Source: Devosia submarina (GTDB lineage Bacteria; Pseudomonadota; Alphaproteobacteria; Rhizobiales; Devosiaceae). Taken from it: 64,000 bases of DNA. The position numbers and the translations under genes are program-made. Within the stretch, counting starts at the first letter, position 1; each line of letters opens with the position of its first letter. Location of the stretch: the NCBI RefSeq assembly GCF_003056345.1, contig NZ_PYWB01000001.1, positions 186,001 to 250,000 of the forward strand, written 5' to 3'. This document shows, one piece after another, positions 16,428 through 25,660 of this stretch. The notes under the pieces were generated by a model. That model was not told where the DNA came from, made no database searches, and was given only the letters and a program-made list of their open reading frames with translations.

Positions 16428-17597
16428 TCACCCCACCGGAAGTGCCCGCTCCACCAGCCGAACCCAATAGCTCGTCCCCTCCGGGATCACCGCATCATTA
16501 AAGTCATATTCCCCCGTATGGAGCTCCGCGCTTTCCCCATTCCCGAGGAAAATATAAGCCCCGGGCTTTGCCTCGAGCATGAACGAAAAGTCCTCGCCCC
16601 CCATGGAGGGCGGCGTATCCTCGTCCACCCGCTCGGCGCCCACCACGTCGCGCGCCACTTCGGCCGCAAACCGTGTCTGCGCCGGCGCATTCACTGTCAC
16701 CGGATAGCCCCTGGCATAGCGCACGCTGGCACTCGCCCCAAAACTCTGGGCAAATTGTGGAACGAACTGGTTGAGCCGTTCCTCGATCTGGTCTTGTACG
16801 CCCAGATCAAGCGTTCGCACTGTGCCCGTGATCTTGGCCGTCTTGCTGATCACATTGTCCGCTTCACCCGCTTCCACCATGGTTACAGACAAAACAGCGC
16901 TTTGCAGCGGATCGACATTGCGCGACACGATGGACTGCAAACCCGTGATCATGTTGGCCGCAACAATGATCGGATCGATCGTCGTATGCGGCCGCGCCGC
17001 GTGCCCGCCTTGTCCCGATATATCAATATAAAACCGGTCCGTGGCCGCCATGATCCCGCCCGGGCGAATGCCGAAATGCCCTGCGGGCATGCCGGGCCAA
17101 TTGTGCATGCCGTAAAATTCGTCAATGGCGAACCGCTCCACCAGCCCATCCTCGAGCATGGCCTTGCCGCCCGCGCCACCCTCTTCCGCCGGTTGGAAAA
17201 TCAAGGCGACCCGCCCATCGAAATTGCGCGTTTCGGCCAGATATTTCGCCGCGCCCAGGAGCATGGCCGTATGCCCGTCATGCCCGCAGGCATGCATCTT
17301 CCCCGCGATGGTAGACGCATAAGGCTTGCCTGTCCGCTCCGTCATGGGCAGCGCATCCATGTCGGCGCGCAGGCCAATCGTGCGCCCGCTAGTGTTCGCG
17401 CGCCCTTCGATGATCCCCACCACCCCGGTCCGCCCGATCCCAGTCACCACCTCGTCGCAGCCAAACGCCCGAAGCTTGTCCGCCACAATGCCTGCCGTGC
17501 GCGTCACCTCGTAAAGGATTTCCGGATGCGCATGAAAATCCTGCCGCCAGGCAGCGATCTCATCGGTGAACTCAGCGATACGGTTGATAACAGGCAT
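16428..17597 (-). CDS. M20 family amidohydrolase (hippurate hydrolase-like)
   Basis: The product (389 residues) is a metal-dependent M20D amidohydrolase that cleaves N-acyl amino acids or similar amides. Metal-site motifs are clear: IGLRADMDALPMTE, KMHACGHDGHTAMLLGAAKYL (Cys and His ligands), FQPAEEGGAGGKAML (catalytic Glu pair), YGMHNWPGMPAGHFG and GGEDFSFMLEAKPGAYIFLG near the C-terminus. The lid domain lies between residues 185 and 300 (ISGQGGHAARPHTTIDPI). Length is normal for the family. The true substrate could be hippurate, N-acetyl amino acids or indole-acetyl conjugates. It is a single gene separated from neighbours by repeats on both sides. Confidence 0.92.
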   Translation of the reverse strand: MPVINRIAEFTDEIAAWRQDFHAHPEILYEVTRTAGIVADKLRAFGCDEVVTGIGRTGVVGIIEGRANTSGRTIGLRADMDALPMTERTGKPYASTIAGKMHACGHDGHTAMLLGAAKYLAETRNFDGRVALIFQPAEEGGAGGKAMLEDGLVERFAIDEFYGMHNWPGMPAGHFGIRPGGIMAATDRFYIDISGQGGHAARPHTTIDPIIVAANMITGLQSIVSRNVDPLQSAVLSVTMVEAGEADNVISKTAKITGTVRTLDLGVQDQIEERLNQFVPQFAQSFGASASVRYARGYPVTVNAPAQTRFAAEVARDVVGAERVDEDTPPSMGGEDFSFMLEAKPGAYIFLGNGESAELHTGEYDFNDAVIPEGTSYWVRLVERALPVG

Positions 17598-17701
17598 AAA
17601 GATTCCAGGGAAAAAATCGCGTCAGGTCAGTGTCGCTGCCCCAATGGGCACAGTCAACCACCCCGCTAGCGGCCACCCGCCCGCGATCGTCTCTCACCCA
17701 C

Positions 17702-17877
17702 CAATCGTCACCCTCGGGCCTGACCCGAGGGCTCTGCACTTACCAAGCCCAGTGCAACGTCGTGCCCCCTTTCTCCCCCCTAGTTCCCCCCTATTGTCAT
17801 TGCCCGGCTTGTCCGGGCAATCCAGACCGCACCATCCCCTAGCAATGGATCCCCCGGACAAGCCGGCTGATGACGAA
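17702..17877. repeat. Family B palindromes in a gene-free gap
   Basis: The 407-base gap 17598-18004 holds no convincing gene. Copies lie at 17702-17741 (CCCTCGGG/CCCGAGGG with GCTCTGCACT flank), 17793-17826 (TTGCCCGG/CCGGGCAA) and an inverted, decayed one at 17852-17877. The remaining 125 bases before etfB show no clear structure and probably carry the etf promoter. Confidence 0.75.
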
Positions 17878-18004
17878 GCCGCAATCCCCACCCCCAGGCA
17901 CCCTTTTCCAACATTCCCCTCCAGCCTAGCCCATTATTCCCCACCCACGCCTTGCCCCTCCAATCCATATTTGCCATGACACCGCCAACTCGCGGGAGCC
18001 GCAC

Positions 18005-18763
18005 ATGAAAATTCTTGTCGCCATCAAGCGCGTCGTCGATCACAACGTCCGCATACGCGTTCGCCCCGATGGCACAGGCGTTGAAACGCAAGGCGTGCGC
18101 ATGTCCATGAACCCGTTCTGCAAGCACGCCGTGGAAGCCGCGGTGCAGCTGGGCGACGCGGGGCACGCCGACGAGATCGTCGTTGTTTCGGTCGGTCCCA
18201 AAGCCGCCAATGACGTGATCCTCACCGCCCTCGCCATGGGTGCCCATCGCGGCATTCTGGTCGAAACCGACGCCGAGCTCGAAACCCTTGCTGTTGCCAA
18301 GCTCCTCGCCAAGATCGTGGCCGAAGAAAACCCGGACATCGTCCTGCTCGGCAAGCAGGCCGTGGACGATGACAGCAACCATGTGGGCCAGATGCTCGCA
18401 GCGCTCACCGGCCGCCCTCAGGCGACCTTCGCCTCCGAGATCAAGGTGGTGGGGCAGGGGCTCGAAGTCACCCGCGAAATTGACACTGGCCGCGAAACGA
18501 TCGCCATTCCGCTCCCGGCTATTGTCACCGCCGATTTGCGCCTCAACACGCCGCGCAACGCTGCCCTCCCCATGGTCATGAAAGCGCGCTCCAAGCCATT
18601 GGCTGTACGCCCCGCCGCCGAGTTCAGCGTCGATCTCGCCCCGCGCCTCCAGGTCGAAAAGATCTCCCCGCCCGCTGAGCGCGTGGCAGGAAAGACCGTT
18701 GGCTCCGTTTCGGACCTCGCCGCTTTCATCGCCGGCGAAGTTTCACAGATGGAGGCGCTGTAA
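18005..18763 (+). CDS. etfB: Electron transfer flavoprotein, beta subunit
   Basis: EtfB (252 residues) pairs with EtfA to carry electrons from acyl-CoA and other dehydrogenases to the ETF-quinone oxidoreductase. The start MKILVAIKRVVDHNVRIRV, the middle segment LGKQAVDDDSNHVGQMLAALTGRPQATF with its AMP-binding motif, and the exposed recognition loop ITADLRLNTPRNAALPMVMKARSKPL (here VTADLRLNTPR) match the housekeeping group I ETF, not the nitrogen-fixation type. The gene ends in TAATG, so its stop codon shares one base with the etfA start, indicating translational coupling. No acyl-CoA dehydrogenase or etfD is adjacent. Confidence 0.97.
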   Translation: MKILVAIKRVVDHNVRIRVRPDGTGVETQGVRMSMNPFCKHAVEAAVQLGDAGHADEIVVVSVGPKAANDVILTALAMGAHRGILVETDAELETLAVAKLLAKIVAEENPDIVLLGKQAVDDDSNHVGQMLAALTGRPQATFASEIKVVGQGLEVTREIDTGRETIAIPLPAIVTADLRLNTPRNAALPMVMKARSKPLAVRPAAEFSVDLAPRLQVEKISPPAERVAGKTVGSVSDLAAFIAGEVSQMEAL

Positions 18764-19692
18764 TGAGCGTCCTCCTCGTCGCCGACCACGATCTGGGCCA
18801 GCTCTCGCCCGCCACGGCGCGCATCGTCCATGCCGCTGCCCAGCTCGGGCCCATTGACCTCCTCGTCATCGGGGAAAACGGGGACAAGATCGCCGAACAA
18901 GCTGCTAAACTTGCCGGCGTCCATAAAGTGCTGCTCGCGCAGGAACTTAGCTTCACCGATAGCGATCTGGCGTTACTCGAAACGTTGGCTCAACGTTATC
19001 AGTACGTTATCCAGAGCGCGGGAAGTGTGGGTCGCGATCGCATCCCCGCACTCGCCGCCCGCCTCGATCTGATGCCGGTCACCGATGTCATCGAAATCTT
19101 GGGTCCCAACCGTTTCGTCCGCCCCATCTATGCCGGCAATGCGCTCCAGACCATCACCGACCCGCAAGCCAAGCACATCCTCACCATCCGCGCCTCGGCC
19201 TTCCCAGCCGCCAAGTCAGACAATACGGCACCCATCGAAACCCTCGGCGATACAACGGCTTCTGTCGCCCGCCTCATTGCCACGCACCGGACCGAAGGCG
19301 ATACGCCCGATCTCGCCACCGCCCAGATCGTGGTCGGCGGTGGCATTGCCCTGGGCTCGGCCGAAAACTTTCAACTGGTTGAGAAGCTTGCCAAAAAGCT
19401 GGGCGCCGCGATCGGCGCCACCCGCGCAGCAGTCGATGCGGGTTATGCCCCCAATGATTGGCAAGTCGGCCAGACCGGCAAGATCATTGCGCCCGACCTT
19501 TATATCGCCATCGGCATTTCCGGCGCCCTCCAGCACCTCGCCGGCATCCAGGGCGCCAAGCGGATCGTCGCCATCAACAACGATCCCGAAGCCCCCCTGG
19601 TCAAGCTCGCCGACGCCGCCCTGATCGGCGATCTCTTTGAGATCGTTCCGCAATTGATCGACGAACTCGACAAGGCCGGGGTATCTCGGTGA
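18763..19692 (+). CDS. etfA: Electron transfer flavoprotein, alpha subunit
   Basis: EtfA (309 residues) contributes the FAD site of the ETF heterodimer. The N-terminal domain ([29 protein letters not shown]) is followed by the C-terminal FAD domain. There [50 protein letters not shown] contains the signature loop, and [39 protein letters not shown] is near the end. These segments give the flavin-binding Arg, Ser, Gln-Thr-Gly and His positions expected of an active protein. It is co-translated with etfB. A family B repeat follows about 17 bases after the stop. Confidence 0.97.
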   Translation: MSVLLVADHDLGQLSPATARIVHAAAQLGPIDLLVIGENGDKIAEQAAKLAGVHKVLLAQELSFTDSDLALLETLAQRYQYVIQSAGSVGRDRIPALAARLDLMPVTDVIEILGPNRFVRPIYAGNALQTITDPQAKHILTIRASAFPAAKSDNTAPIETLGDTTASVARLIATHRTEGDTPDLATAQIVVGGGIALGSAENFQLVEKLAKKLGAAIGATRAAVDAGYAPNDWQVGQTGKIIAPDLYIAIGISGALQHLAGIQGAKRIVAINNDPEAPLVKLADAALIGDLFEIVPQLIDELDKAGVSR

Positions 19693-19708
19693 CCTCTCCC
19701 CACCCACA

Positions 19709-19750
19709 GCGTCACCCCGGACTCGATCCGGGGCCCATCCTGAGATGGTC
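19709..19750. repeat. Family B palindrome after etfA
   Basis: Stem CCCCGGA/TCCGGGG with the flank CCCATCCTGAGATGG, the same subtype as the copies at 637 and 14388. Confidence 0.7.
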
Positions 19751-19848
19751 GGACGGAAGCTCTAGAGCATAGAAATCAGCCGCTTCCGATTGCAAAATCC
19801 ACCATCCCGCCTATAACCACCTTCGCCTCCACCGGAACGACTCCAGAC

Positions 19849-21033
19849 ATGTTCGAGACCCTCTCCAAGGCCCCCGGCGACAAGATCCTTGCGCTCATGG
19901 GCGAATACGCGGCTGATCCGCGCCCGACCAAGATCGACCTGGGCGTCGGCGTCTACAAGGACGAGCAGGGTGTCACCGCCGTGATGTCGGCCGTCCGCAA
20001 GGCCGAACAGCGCATTCTCGAAAACGAAAAGACCAAGACTTACCTAGGGATAGCTGGAAACAAGGGCTATGGCGCCGCCGTGCTCGATCTGGCCCTGGCC
20101 GATAGTGTCGAGCGCTCCCGCGTCCGCATCGCCCAGGCTCCGGGCGGCACTGGTTCGCTCTGGGTCCTGATGCAGTTGATCAACCGCGCGCGGCCCGGCG
20201 CCAATGTCTGGGTCAGCGATCCAACTTGGCCCAATCACAATCCCATTGCCGAAAATTCCGGGCTTCAGGTCAAGACCTATCCCTATTTCGACCGCGAAAC
20301 CCGCGGCGTTAAATTCCAGCAAATGCTTGCCGCACTTGATCAATTAAGCGCGCAAGACGTGGTTCTGCTTCATGGTTGCTGTCACAATCCGACCGGCGCC
20401 AATTTGTCGCCCGAGCAGTGGGACCAGGTCGCCGCAAGCCTTGCTCGCACCGGCGCGCTGCCTTTTATCGACCTGGCCTATCTCGGTTTTGGCGACGGCC
20501 TGCTCGAAGATGCCTATGGCACGCGAAAAATCTTGTCCTCGGTGCCCGAGGCTCTGGTAGCTTTCTCGGGTTCGAAGAATTTCGGGCTATATCGTGAACG
20601 AGTCGGTGCTGCCATTCTGGTCGCCAAGGACGCTGCGCAGGCCGATGTCGCGCAGTCCCAACTGCTCAACATCATCCGCGGCGCCTATTCGCAGCCGCCG
20701 GATCATGGCGCGGAGATCATCCGCACCATTCTGGAGGATGCCGAATTGCGCGCAGAATGGGAAACCGAGCTCAACTCCATGCGTGCGCGCATGATCCGCC
20801 TGCGCGAAAAACTCAGCGAAGCCATTCGCCAGCGCTCGAACTCGGAAGACTTCGATTTCATCGCCGATCACCGCGGCATGTTTTCGCTGCTGGGGCTCGA
20901 AAACAGCGTCGTCGAACGTTTAAAAACCGAGAATGGTATCTATATGATAGGTGACAGCCGCATCAACGTTGCCGGCATCCCGGAGGATCGCATCGGCGAT
21001 CTGGCCGACGCTCTTCTCGGCGCCATCAAATAG
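19849..21033 (+). CDS. Aromatic amino acid aminotransferase (class I, aspartate-type)
   Basis: The 394-residue PLP enzyme belongs to aminotransferase subgroup I-alpha, with AspC and TyrB. Features are KIDLGVGVYKDEQG at the N-terminus, the cofactor and substrate segment SDPTWPNHNPIAENSG, LLHGCCHNPTGANLSPEQW and the Schiff-base lysine in AFSGSKNFGLYRERVGA. The C-terminal substrate Arg lies in GIYMIGDSRINVAGI. It transfers amino groups between aspartate or aromatic amino acids and 2-oxoglutarate. TyrB and AspC cannot be separated on sequence alone here; many alphaproteobacterial members are annotated as aromatic-amino-acid transaminases. It stands alone on the plus strand. Confidence 0.9.
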   Translation: MFETLSKAPGDKILALMGEYAADPRPTKIDLGVGVYKDEQGVTAVMSAVRKAEQRILENEKTKTYLGIAGNKGYGAAVLDLALADSVERSRVRIAQAPGGTGSLWVLMQLINRARPGANVWVSDPTWPNHNPIAENSGLQVKTYPYFDRETRGVKFQQMLAALDQLSAQDVVLLHGCCHNPTGANLSPEQWDQVAASLARTGALPFIDLAYLGFGDGLLEDAYGTRKILSSVPEALVAFSGSKNFGLYRERVGAAILVAKDAAQADVAQSQLLNIIRGAYSQPPDHGAEIIRTILEDAELRAEWETELNSMRARMIRLREKLSEAIRQRSNSEDFDFIADHRGMFSLLGLENSVVERLKTENGIYMIGDSRINVAGIPEDRIGDLADALLGAIK

Positions 21034-21111
21034 ATCATGCGCCTTGCCGCACGTCTTTGCCGTGCTACATCCATAGCCTAAGGGCCAGCTTTAAGTATTC
21101 AGGAGGGAACC

Positions 21112-21765
21112 ATGAAGTTCTTTGTCGATACCGCCGAAATCAAGGACATCAGGGAGCTTCATGAAGCTGGTCTGGTGGACGGCGTCACCACCAACCCATC
21201 GCTGATCGCCAAGTCGGGCCGCGACTTCAAGGAAGTGGTCAAGGAAATCTGCGCGCTAGTCCCCGGGCCGGTGTCCGCCGAAGTCGCTTCGCTCGAATAT
21301 GATGGCATGATCGCCGAAGGCGAAGTGCTTGCCAAGCTTGCAGAAAACGTCGTCGTCAAGCTGCCGCTGACCCTGGCTGGCCTCAAGGCTACCAAGACCT
21401 TTTACGAGCGCGGCATCAAGACCAATGTGACGCTCTGCTTCTCGGCCAACCAGGCCCTGCTCGCCGCCAAGGCCGGCGCGACCTATATCTCGCCCTTCCT
21501 TGGCCGCCTCGACGACATCAACCTCGATGGCGTCGAACTGATCGAGAACATCCGCCAGATCTACGACAACTACAGCTTCGACACCGAGATCCTGGCCGCC
21601 TCGATCCGCTCGCCCAACCATGTGACCCAGGTCGCTCTGGCCGGCGCCGACGTTGCCACGATCCCGCCAGCCGTGATCCGCAAGCTTGCCGATCACCCGC
21701 TGACCAATGCCGGCATCGAAGGCTTCCTCAAGGATTGGGCCGGCACCGGCCAGTCGATCCTTTAA
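21112..21765 (+). CDS. Fructose-6-phosphate aldolase / small transaldolase
   Basis: At 217 residues this is a short, single-domain transaldolase of the TalC/FSA type. [36 protein letters not shown] is the family opening, the Schiff-base lysine is in [16 protein letters not shown], and [31 protein letters not shown] follows. The enzyme either splits fructose 6-phosphate or transfers the dihydroxyacetone unit between sugar phosphates in the pentose phosphate pathway; rhizobial relatives are generally annotated as transaldolase (tal). AGGAGGG stands 7 bases before the ATG, a strong ribosome-binding site. A small hairpin (TTCGCC/GGGCGAA) immediately after the stop might be a weak terminator. Confidence 0.92.
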   Translation: MKFFVDTAEIKDIRELHEAGLVDGVTTNPSLIAKSGRDFKEVVKEICALVPGPVSAEVASLEYDGMIAEGEVLAKLAENVVVKLPLTLAGLKATKTFYERGIKTNVTLCFSANQALLAAKAGATYISPFLGRLDDINLDGVELIENIRQIYDNYSFDTEILAASIRSPNHVTQVALAGADVATIPPAVIRKLADHPLTNAGIEGFLKDWAGTGQSIL

Positions 21766-21797
21766 GGTTCGCCTTCGGGCGAAAACAAACCTCTACA

Positions 21798-21886
21798 CAC
21801 CGTCACCACCCGACTTGTTCGGGTGGTCCAGGGGACGCGCCGCCATCCTTGGATTACTGGGACAAGCCCGGTAATGACGGCGGATC
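21798..21886. repeat. Family B inverted doublet
   Basis: Left half 21798-21830 has stem ACCCGA/TCGGGT; right half 21854-21886 is inverted with stem TTACCGGG-like TACTGGG/CCCGGTA. The outer sequences CCGTCA and TGACGG are inverted repeats. It lies between fsa and mrp. Confidence 0.7.
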
Positions 21887-21922
21887 CAAAGGTCCCTGGC
21901 TCTGGAGGCCCGCACCACCACC

Positions 21923-22996
21923 ATGGCCGATACCGAACTCGCTGCCGCCATCAAATCCGCACTCGCTGCCGTTGAAATTCCCGGCGGCGCCGATCTGGCG
22001 AGCTATTCCGGCCTATCGGAAATCATCGTAACGCCCTCCGCCGTAGCCTTCGCGATCGCCGTAGCACCCGGCATGGAAGCCGCCTTCGGGCCCGTGCGCG
22101 AGCAGGCCCAACAGGTTGCCCAAAAGATCGCCGGCACCCGCAAGATCATGGTGTCGCTGACTGGCGGAAAGCCGCCTGCCGGCCCCACCTTCTCCCACGG
22201 CAAGCCCGTTCCCGCCGGCAAGACCAAGGTGCCCGGCATCAAGCACATCATTGCCGTAGGCTCTGGCAAAGGCGGCGTCGGCAAGTCCACCACCGCCGTG
22301 AACCTGGCTCTGGCGCTCCAGGCCGAGGGCCTGCGCGTGGGCATCCTGGACGCCGACCTTTACGGCCCCTCGCTCCCCAAGCTCCTGGGCATTGACGACC
22401 GTACCGCCATTCGCGACGACGGCATCTTCGCACCCCACGACGTGTTCGGGCTCAAGGCCATGTCCATCGGCTCCATGTTGGTCAAGGATCAGGCGGTTGT
22501 CTGGCGCGGCCCCATGGCCACGGCGGCCCTGCGCCAATTGCTGCGCGAAACCGCCTGGGGCGATCTGGACATCCTCGTCATCGACCTGCCGCCCGGCACC
22601 GGCGACATCCACATCTCTCTGTTCCAGCAGACCGAAATCGACGGCGTCGTCATCGTCTCCACCCCCCAAGATCTGGCCCTGATTGACGCCAAGAAGGCGA
22701 TCGACATGCTGCGGCGCCTCCAGGTTCCGCTCCTGGGCCTCATCGAAAACATGAGCTATTTCATCGCTCCAGATACCGGCACGCGCTACGATATCTTTGG
22801 CTCGGGCGGCGCCGAAAAGGCTGCGACAACGCTCGGCATGCCTTTCCTCGGCGCCATTCCGCTCGTGATGGCCATTCGCGAAGGCTCCGACGCCGGCCAG
22901 CCTCCCGTGATTGCCCGGCCGACTGGCCCTGAAGCCCAGGCTTTCCGCACTATCGCCCAGCAAATCCTGTCAAACACACCCACGCTGCGGAACTGA
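21923..22996 (+). CDS. Mrp/ApbC-family iron-sulfur cluster carrier ATPase
   Basis: The 357-residue protein has an N-terminal DUF59-like (MIP18) region (residues 1-75) and a P-loop ATPase domain with deviant Walker A IIAVGSGKGGVGKSTTAVNLALAL near residue 112 and Walker B LDILVIDLPPGTGDIHISL. Such proteins bind and transfer Fe-S clusters. In E. coli Mrp the cluster is held by a CXXC after ENMSYF; here that stretch reads ENMSYFIAPDTGTRYDIFG with no Cys, a state I recall from other Hyphomicrobiales members too. Cluster handling may therefore differ. A linker rich in Pro and Lys joins the domains. The DUF3072 gene follows after 42 bases. Confidence 0.92.
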   Translation: MADTELAAAIKSALAAVEIPGGADLASYSGLSEIIVTPSAVAFAIAVAPGMEAAFGPVREQAQQVAQKIAGTRKIMVSLTGGKPPAGPTFSHGKPVPAGKTKVPGIKHIIAVGSGKGGVGKSTTAVNLALALQAEGLRVGILDADLYGPSLPKLLGIDDRTAIRDDGIFAPHDVFGLKAMSIGSMLVKDQAVVWRGPMATAALRQLLRETAWGDLDILVIDLPPGTGDIHISLFQQTEIDGVVIVSTPQDLALIDAKKAIDMLRRLQVPLLGLIENMSYFIAPDTGTRYDIFGSGGAEKAATTLGMPFLGAIPLVMAIREGSDAGQPPVIARPTGPEAQAFRTIAQQILSNTPTLRN

Positions 22997-23038
22997 GCAG
23001 CGACCAGAACATTATGGGAACAAGCAACGAGGTTCCCT

Positions 23039-23266
23039 ATGTCCACAACCAATCCCAAAGTCGCCGACACGCCTAACACCAACACTGAAAAAGACCCGGA
23101 CGATTGGACCACGGGCGACGAGCCGATGACCGGCGCGCAGGGCTCCTATCTCAAGACCCTGAGTGAACAGGCGCATGATGACACGGCGTTTGCCGAGGAT
23201 CTGACCAAGGCCGAAGCCTCCAAGCGCATCGACGCGCTGCGGCAGAAACTAGGGCTTGAAGCCTAA
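23039..23266 (+). CDS. DUF3072 domain-containing protein
   Basis: This is a 75-residue acidic protein. The core DDWTTGDEPMTGAQGSYLKTLSEQA followed by LTKAEASKRIDALRQKLG matches DUF3072, a small family of unknown function whose C-terminal half resembles a SAP-like helix pair. The first 25 residues are polar and probably disordered. It follows mrp at 42 bases, and its stop codon overlaps the end of the convergent ABC ATPase gene by four bases, so no terminator fits between them. Confidence 0.85.
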   Translation: MSTTNPKVADTPNTNTEKDPDDWTTGDEPMTGAQGSYLKTLSEQAHDDTAFAEDLTKAEASKRIDALRQKLGLEA

Positions 23267-24834
23267 ATCTTGGCCGGCGAGGCGCCGATCTCGGGCAGTC
23301 TTGCTGCCACCAATTCCCGTGTCATCCGGTGCTTGGGATGAGCAAAAAGCTCCTGCGGGCTTCCCTGTTCCACGATCCGCCCCGCTTCCATCACCAGCAC
23401 CCGATCAGCCATGGCCCGTACCATATCAAGGTCATGGCTGATCAGCAGATAGGTGAGGCCATACTCCGCCCGAAGCCGTGCCAAAAGCGCCAGCACCTCG
23501 CCCCGCACCGACACATCCAGTGCGGACACAGGTTCATCCAGCACCAGCAGCTTGGGTCGCGTCACCAGCGCCCGTGCAATGGCCAGCCGCTGCCGCTGCC
23601 CCCCGGAAAATTCATGCGGATAGCGCTCCAGCATGCCAGTATCCAGGCCCACCGCGCGGACAGCATTCCTCACCCGCTCGAGCCGCTCCGCAATCGTCAG
23701 CCCTGACGCCAGTCGTAACGGCTCCATCAGCGAGCGGCCAAGCGTCATGCGTGGATTGAAACTTCCAAACGGATCCTGGAACACCAGCGACACATCCCTC
23801 CGCAGGGCGTTGGGCAGGTCGCGACCGCGATAGCTCGTTCCCTCCAACTGCAGGCCGCCACTGCTCGCCGTATCAAGCCCCACAACGATCTTGGCCAATG
23901 TCGTCTTGCCACAGCCCGAAGGCCCCACCAGCGCCAGGCACTCCCCCGTCCCGATGGAAAAGCTCGCCTCGTCTACCGCCCGCAGCGGCTTACCCCGCCA
24001 CGGCAGGAAGCCCCCTTGCCGGAACTCGCGGCTAACCCCCTCGACCTTCAACAATTCCGGACCGGGCACCCGCGCCCCGTCGGGAATATCGAACCGCGAT
24101 GCAGCGACGAGCTTGCCCGTATACTCAGCCTCAGGCGCCCGGAACACCCGCTCGGTCGGGCCAAGTTCAACCAATCGTCCCTTCTGCATCACCATGACGC
24201 GCGTGCACAAGGCGGCGATGGCTTTGAGATCATGGCTGATGAAAAGAAGCGTCATGCCCCTCCGGGCACAAATTTCGGCAATCAGATCCAGGATCTTGCG
24301 CTGGGTCACCAAATCGAGCGCAGAAGTCGGCTCGTCGGCAATCAGGAGGTCCGGTTGCCCGGCAAGCGCCATGGCAATCATCACCCGCTGGCGCTGCCCG
24401 CCCGAAAGCTGATGGGCATAGCGCCGCCCATGCCGGGGTTCCAGCCCCACCTCTTGGAGCAGGCGGGACACATCCAAAGGCCCCTCGTCGCCACCATTGA
24501 GCGAAATGGCTTCCTCGATCTGCTCCCCAATTCGGACCAGCGGGTTGAGCGCGGTCATCGGTTCCTGGAAAACAAGCCCGATCCGCTTGCCCCGCAGCCG
24601 CGCCATCTGTCGTTCGTCGCTGGGAAGGGGCTCGCCGTCGAGCGCGATACTACCGAAAACCTCTGCACCCTCAGGCAGCAATCCCGTAATGGCGAGCGCC
24701 GTCAGCGTCTTGCCCGAACCGCTCTCGCCAACAATCCCGAAGCGCTCCCCGCGCCCTACGGCGAAGCTCAAATCGGAAACTGCCTCGCTCCCGCCAAAGC
24801 GCACCGAAAGTTCGCGGACCTCAAGCAGTGACAT
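23263..24834 (-). CDS. Peptide/nickel ABC transporter, dual ATP-binding protein
   Basis: This 523-residue protein contains two complete ABC ATPase domains in one chain, equivalent to DppD and DppF. Domain 1 has GESGSGKTLTAL (Walker A), LSGGQRQRVMIAMALA (signature) and LLIADEPTSALD. Domain 2 has GPSGCGKTTLAKI, FSGGQRQRLAIARAL and LLVLDEPVSALDVS. Both retain the switch His (ISHDL). A linker with ELLKVEGVSREFRQGGF joins them. It powers the two permeases encoded just upstream and overlaps the dppC-like gene by 14 bases. The start MSLLEVRELSVRFGG is chosen over an ATG 19 codons upstream, because the latter lies deep in the permease gene. Confidence 0.93.
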   Translation of the reverse strand: MSLLEVRELSVRFGGSEAVSDLSFAVGRGERFGIVGESGSGKTLTALAITGLLPEGAEVFGSIALDGEPLPSDERQMARLRGKRIGLVFQEPMTALNPLVRIGEQIEEAISLNGGDEGPLDVSRLLQEVGLEPRHGRRYAHQLSGGQRQRVMIAMALAGQPDLLIADEPTSALDLVTQRKILDLIAEICARRGMTLLFISHDLKAIAALCTRVMVMQKGRLVELGPTERVFRAPEAEYTGKLVAASRFDIPDGARVPGPELLKVEGVSREFRQGGFLPWRGKPLRAVDEASFSIGTGECLALVGPSGCGKTTLAKIVVGLDTASSGGLQLEGTSYRGRDLPNALRRDVSLVFQDPFGSFNPRMTLGRSLMEPLRLASGLTIAERLERVRNAVRAVGLDTGMLERYPHEFSGGQRQRLAIARALVTRPKLLVLDEPVSALDVSVRGEVLALLARLRAEYGLTYLLISHDLDMVRAMADRVLVMEAGRIVEQGSPQELFAHPKHRMTRELVAARLPEIGASPAKI

Positions 24835-25660
24835 TGGTTTCACTCTGCCGCAGCCGCGGATCGATAGCATCGCGCAGGCCATCGCCGGCAATGTTGAGGG
24901 CGATAACGATCAGCACGATACACAGCCCCGGTACCAGCGTCAGCCAGGGGTGAAGGAGGAACAGGCTCTGCGCATCGCGCAACATCAGACCCAGGCTCGT
25001 GTCCGGCGGCTGCGTGCCCAGGCCCACATAGCTCAACCCCGCCTCGGACAGGATTCCCAGCGAAAGCTGTATCGTTCCCTGCACGATCAGAAGGCTCATG
25101 ATGTTGGGTAAGAGGTGCTGGAAGGCAACGGCAGCATTCCCCAACCCGGCCAAACGTCCCGCTGCCACGAAGTCCAGCGTTGCAACACTCAGCGCTCCGC
25201 CCCGCGCCACCCGCGCAAATACGGGAATGTTGAAAATGCCGATAGCCACAACCGCATTGCTGGCTCCGGGCCCGACCAGCGTGGTGATCAGGATTGCAAC
25301 GACGATTGCCGGAAATGCAAAAACAAAATCCGACAGGCGCAGCACCAGCCATTCAACCGGCCCGCCCCATGCCGCTGCCGCAAGGCCGAGCGGCACTCCG
25401 ACCCCGGCGCCAATTGCAACAGCCAGCGCCGCCACCACAAAGCTCGTGAGCGTGCCCGACATCACGAGCGAAGCCATGTCCCGCCCCAGATGATCCGTTC
25501 CCAGCCAATGCTCTGGCGATGGACCAAGGAAGCGGCGGGGGATGACGATCTGCTCGATAGGGTAGGGTGTCCAAGCAAGCGATAGCAACCCGAGCGCGGC
25601 GAACAGCAAGGTCGCCGCAAGCCCGATGGCAAGGCTTGGGTGAGCCAGCACGCGCCTCAC
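24821..25660 (-). CDS. Peptide ABC transporter permease, DppC type
   Basis: The 279-residue protein has the DppC/OppC fold: an N-terminal helix (LAATLLFAALGLLSLAW), then the conserved PRRFLGPSPEHWLGTDHLGRDMASLVMSG segment that precedes the core, then five helices. The EAA loop RLAGLGNAAVAFQHLLPNIMSLL contacts the ATPase. The end segment SYVGLGTQPPDTSLGLMLRDAQSLFLLHPWLTLVPG is typical of the family. It overlaps both neighbouring genes, marking tight translational coupling. The transporter should import oligopeptides or a related solute; the substrate cannot be named. Confidence 0.93.
   Translation of the reverse strand: MRRVLAHPSLAIGLAATLLFAALGLLSLAWTPYPIEQIVIPRRFLGPSPEHWLGTDHLGRDMASLVMSGTLTSFVVAALAVAIGAGVGVPLGLAAAAWGGPVEWLVLRLSDFVFAFPAIVVAILITTLVGPGASNAVVAIGIFNIPVFARVARGGALSVATLDFVAAGRLAGLGNAAVAFQHLLPNIMSLLIVQGTIQLSLGILSEAGLSYVGLGTQPPDTSLGLMLRDAQSLFLLHPWLTLVPGLCIVLIVIALNIAGDGLRDAIDPRLRQSETNVTA

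Noticed and set aside
21766-21790. Terminator after the transaldolase-like gene
   Set aside because: The hairpin is short and is followed by AAAAC, not a T-run, on the coding strand.
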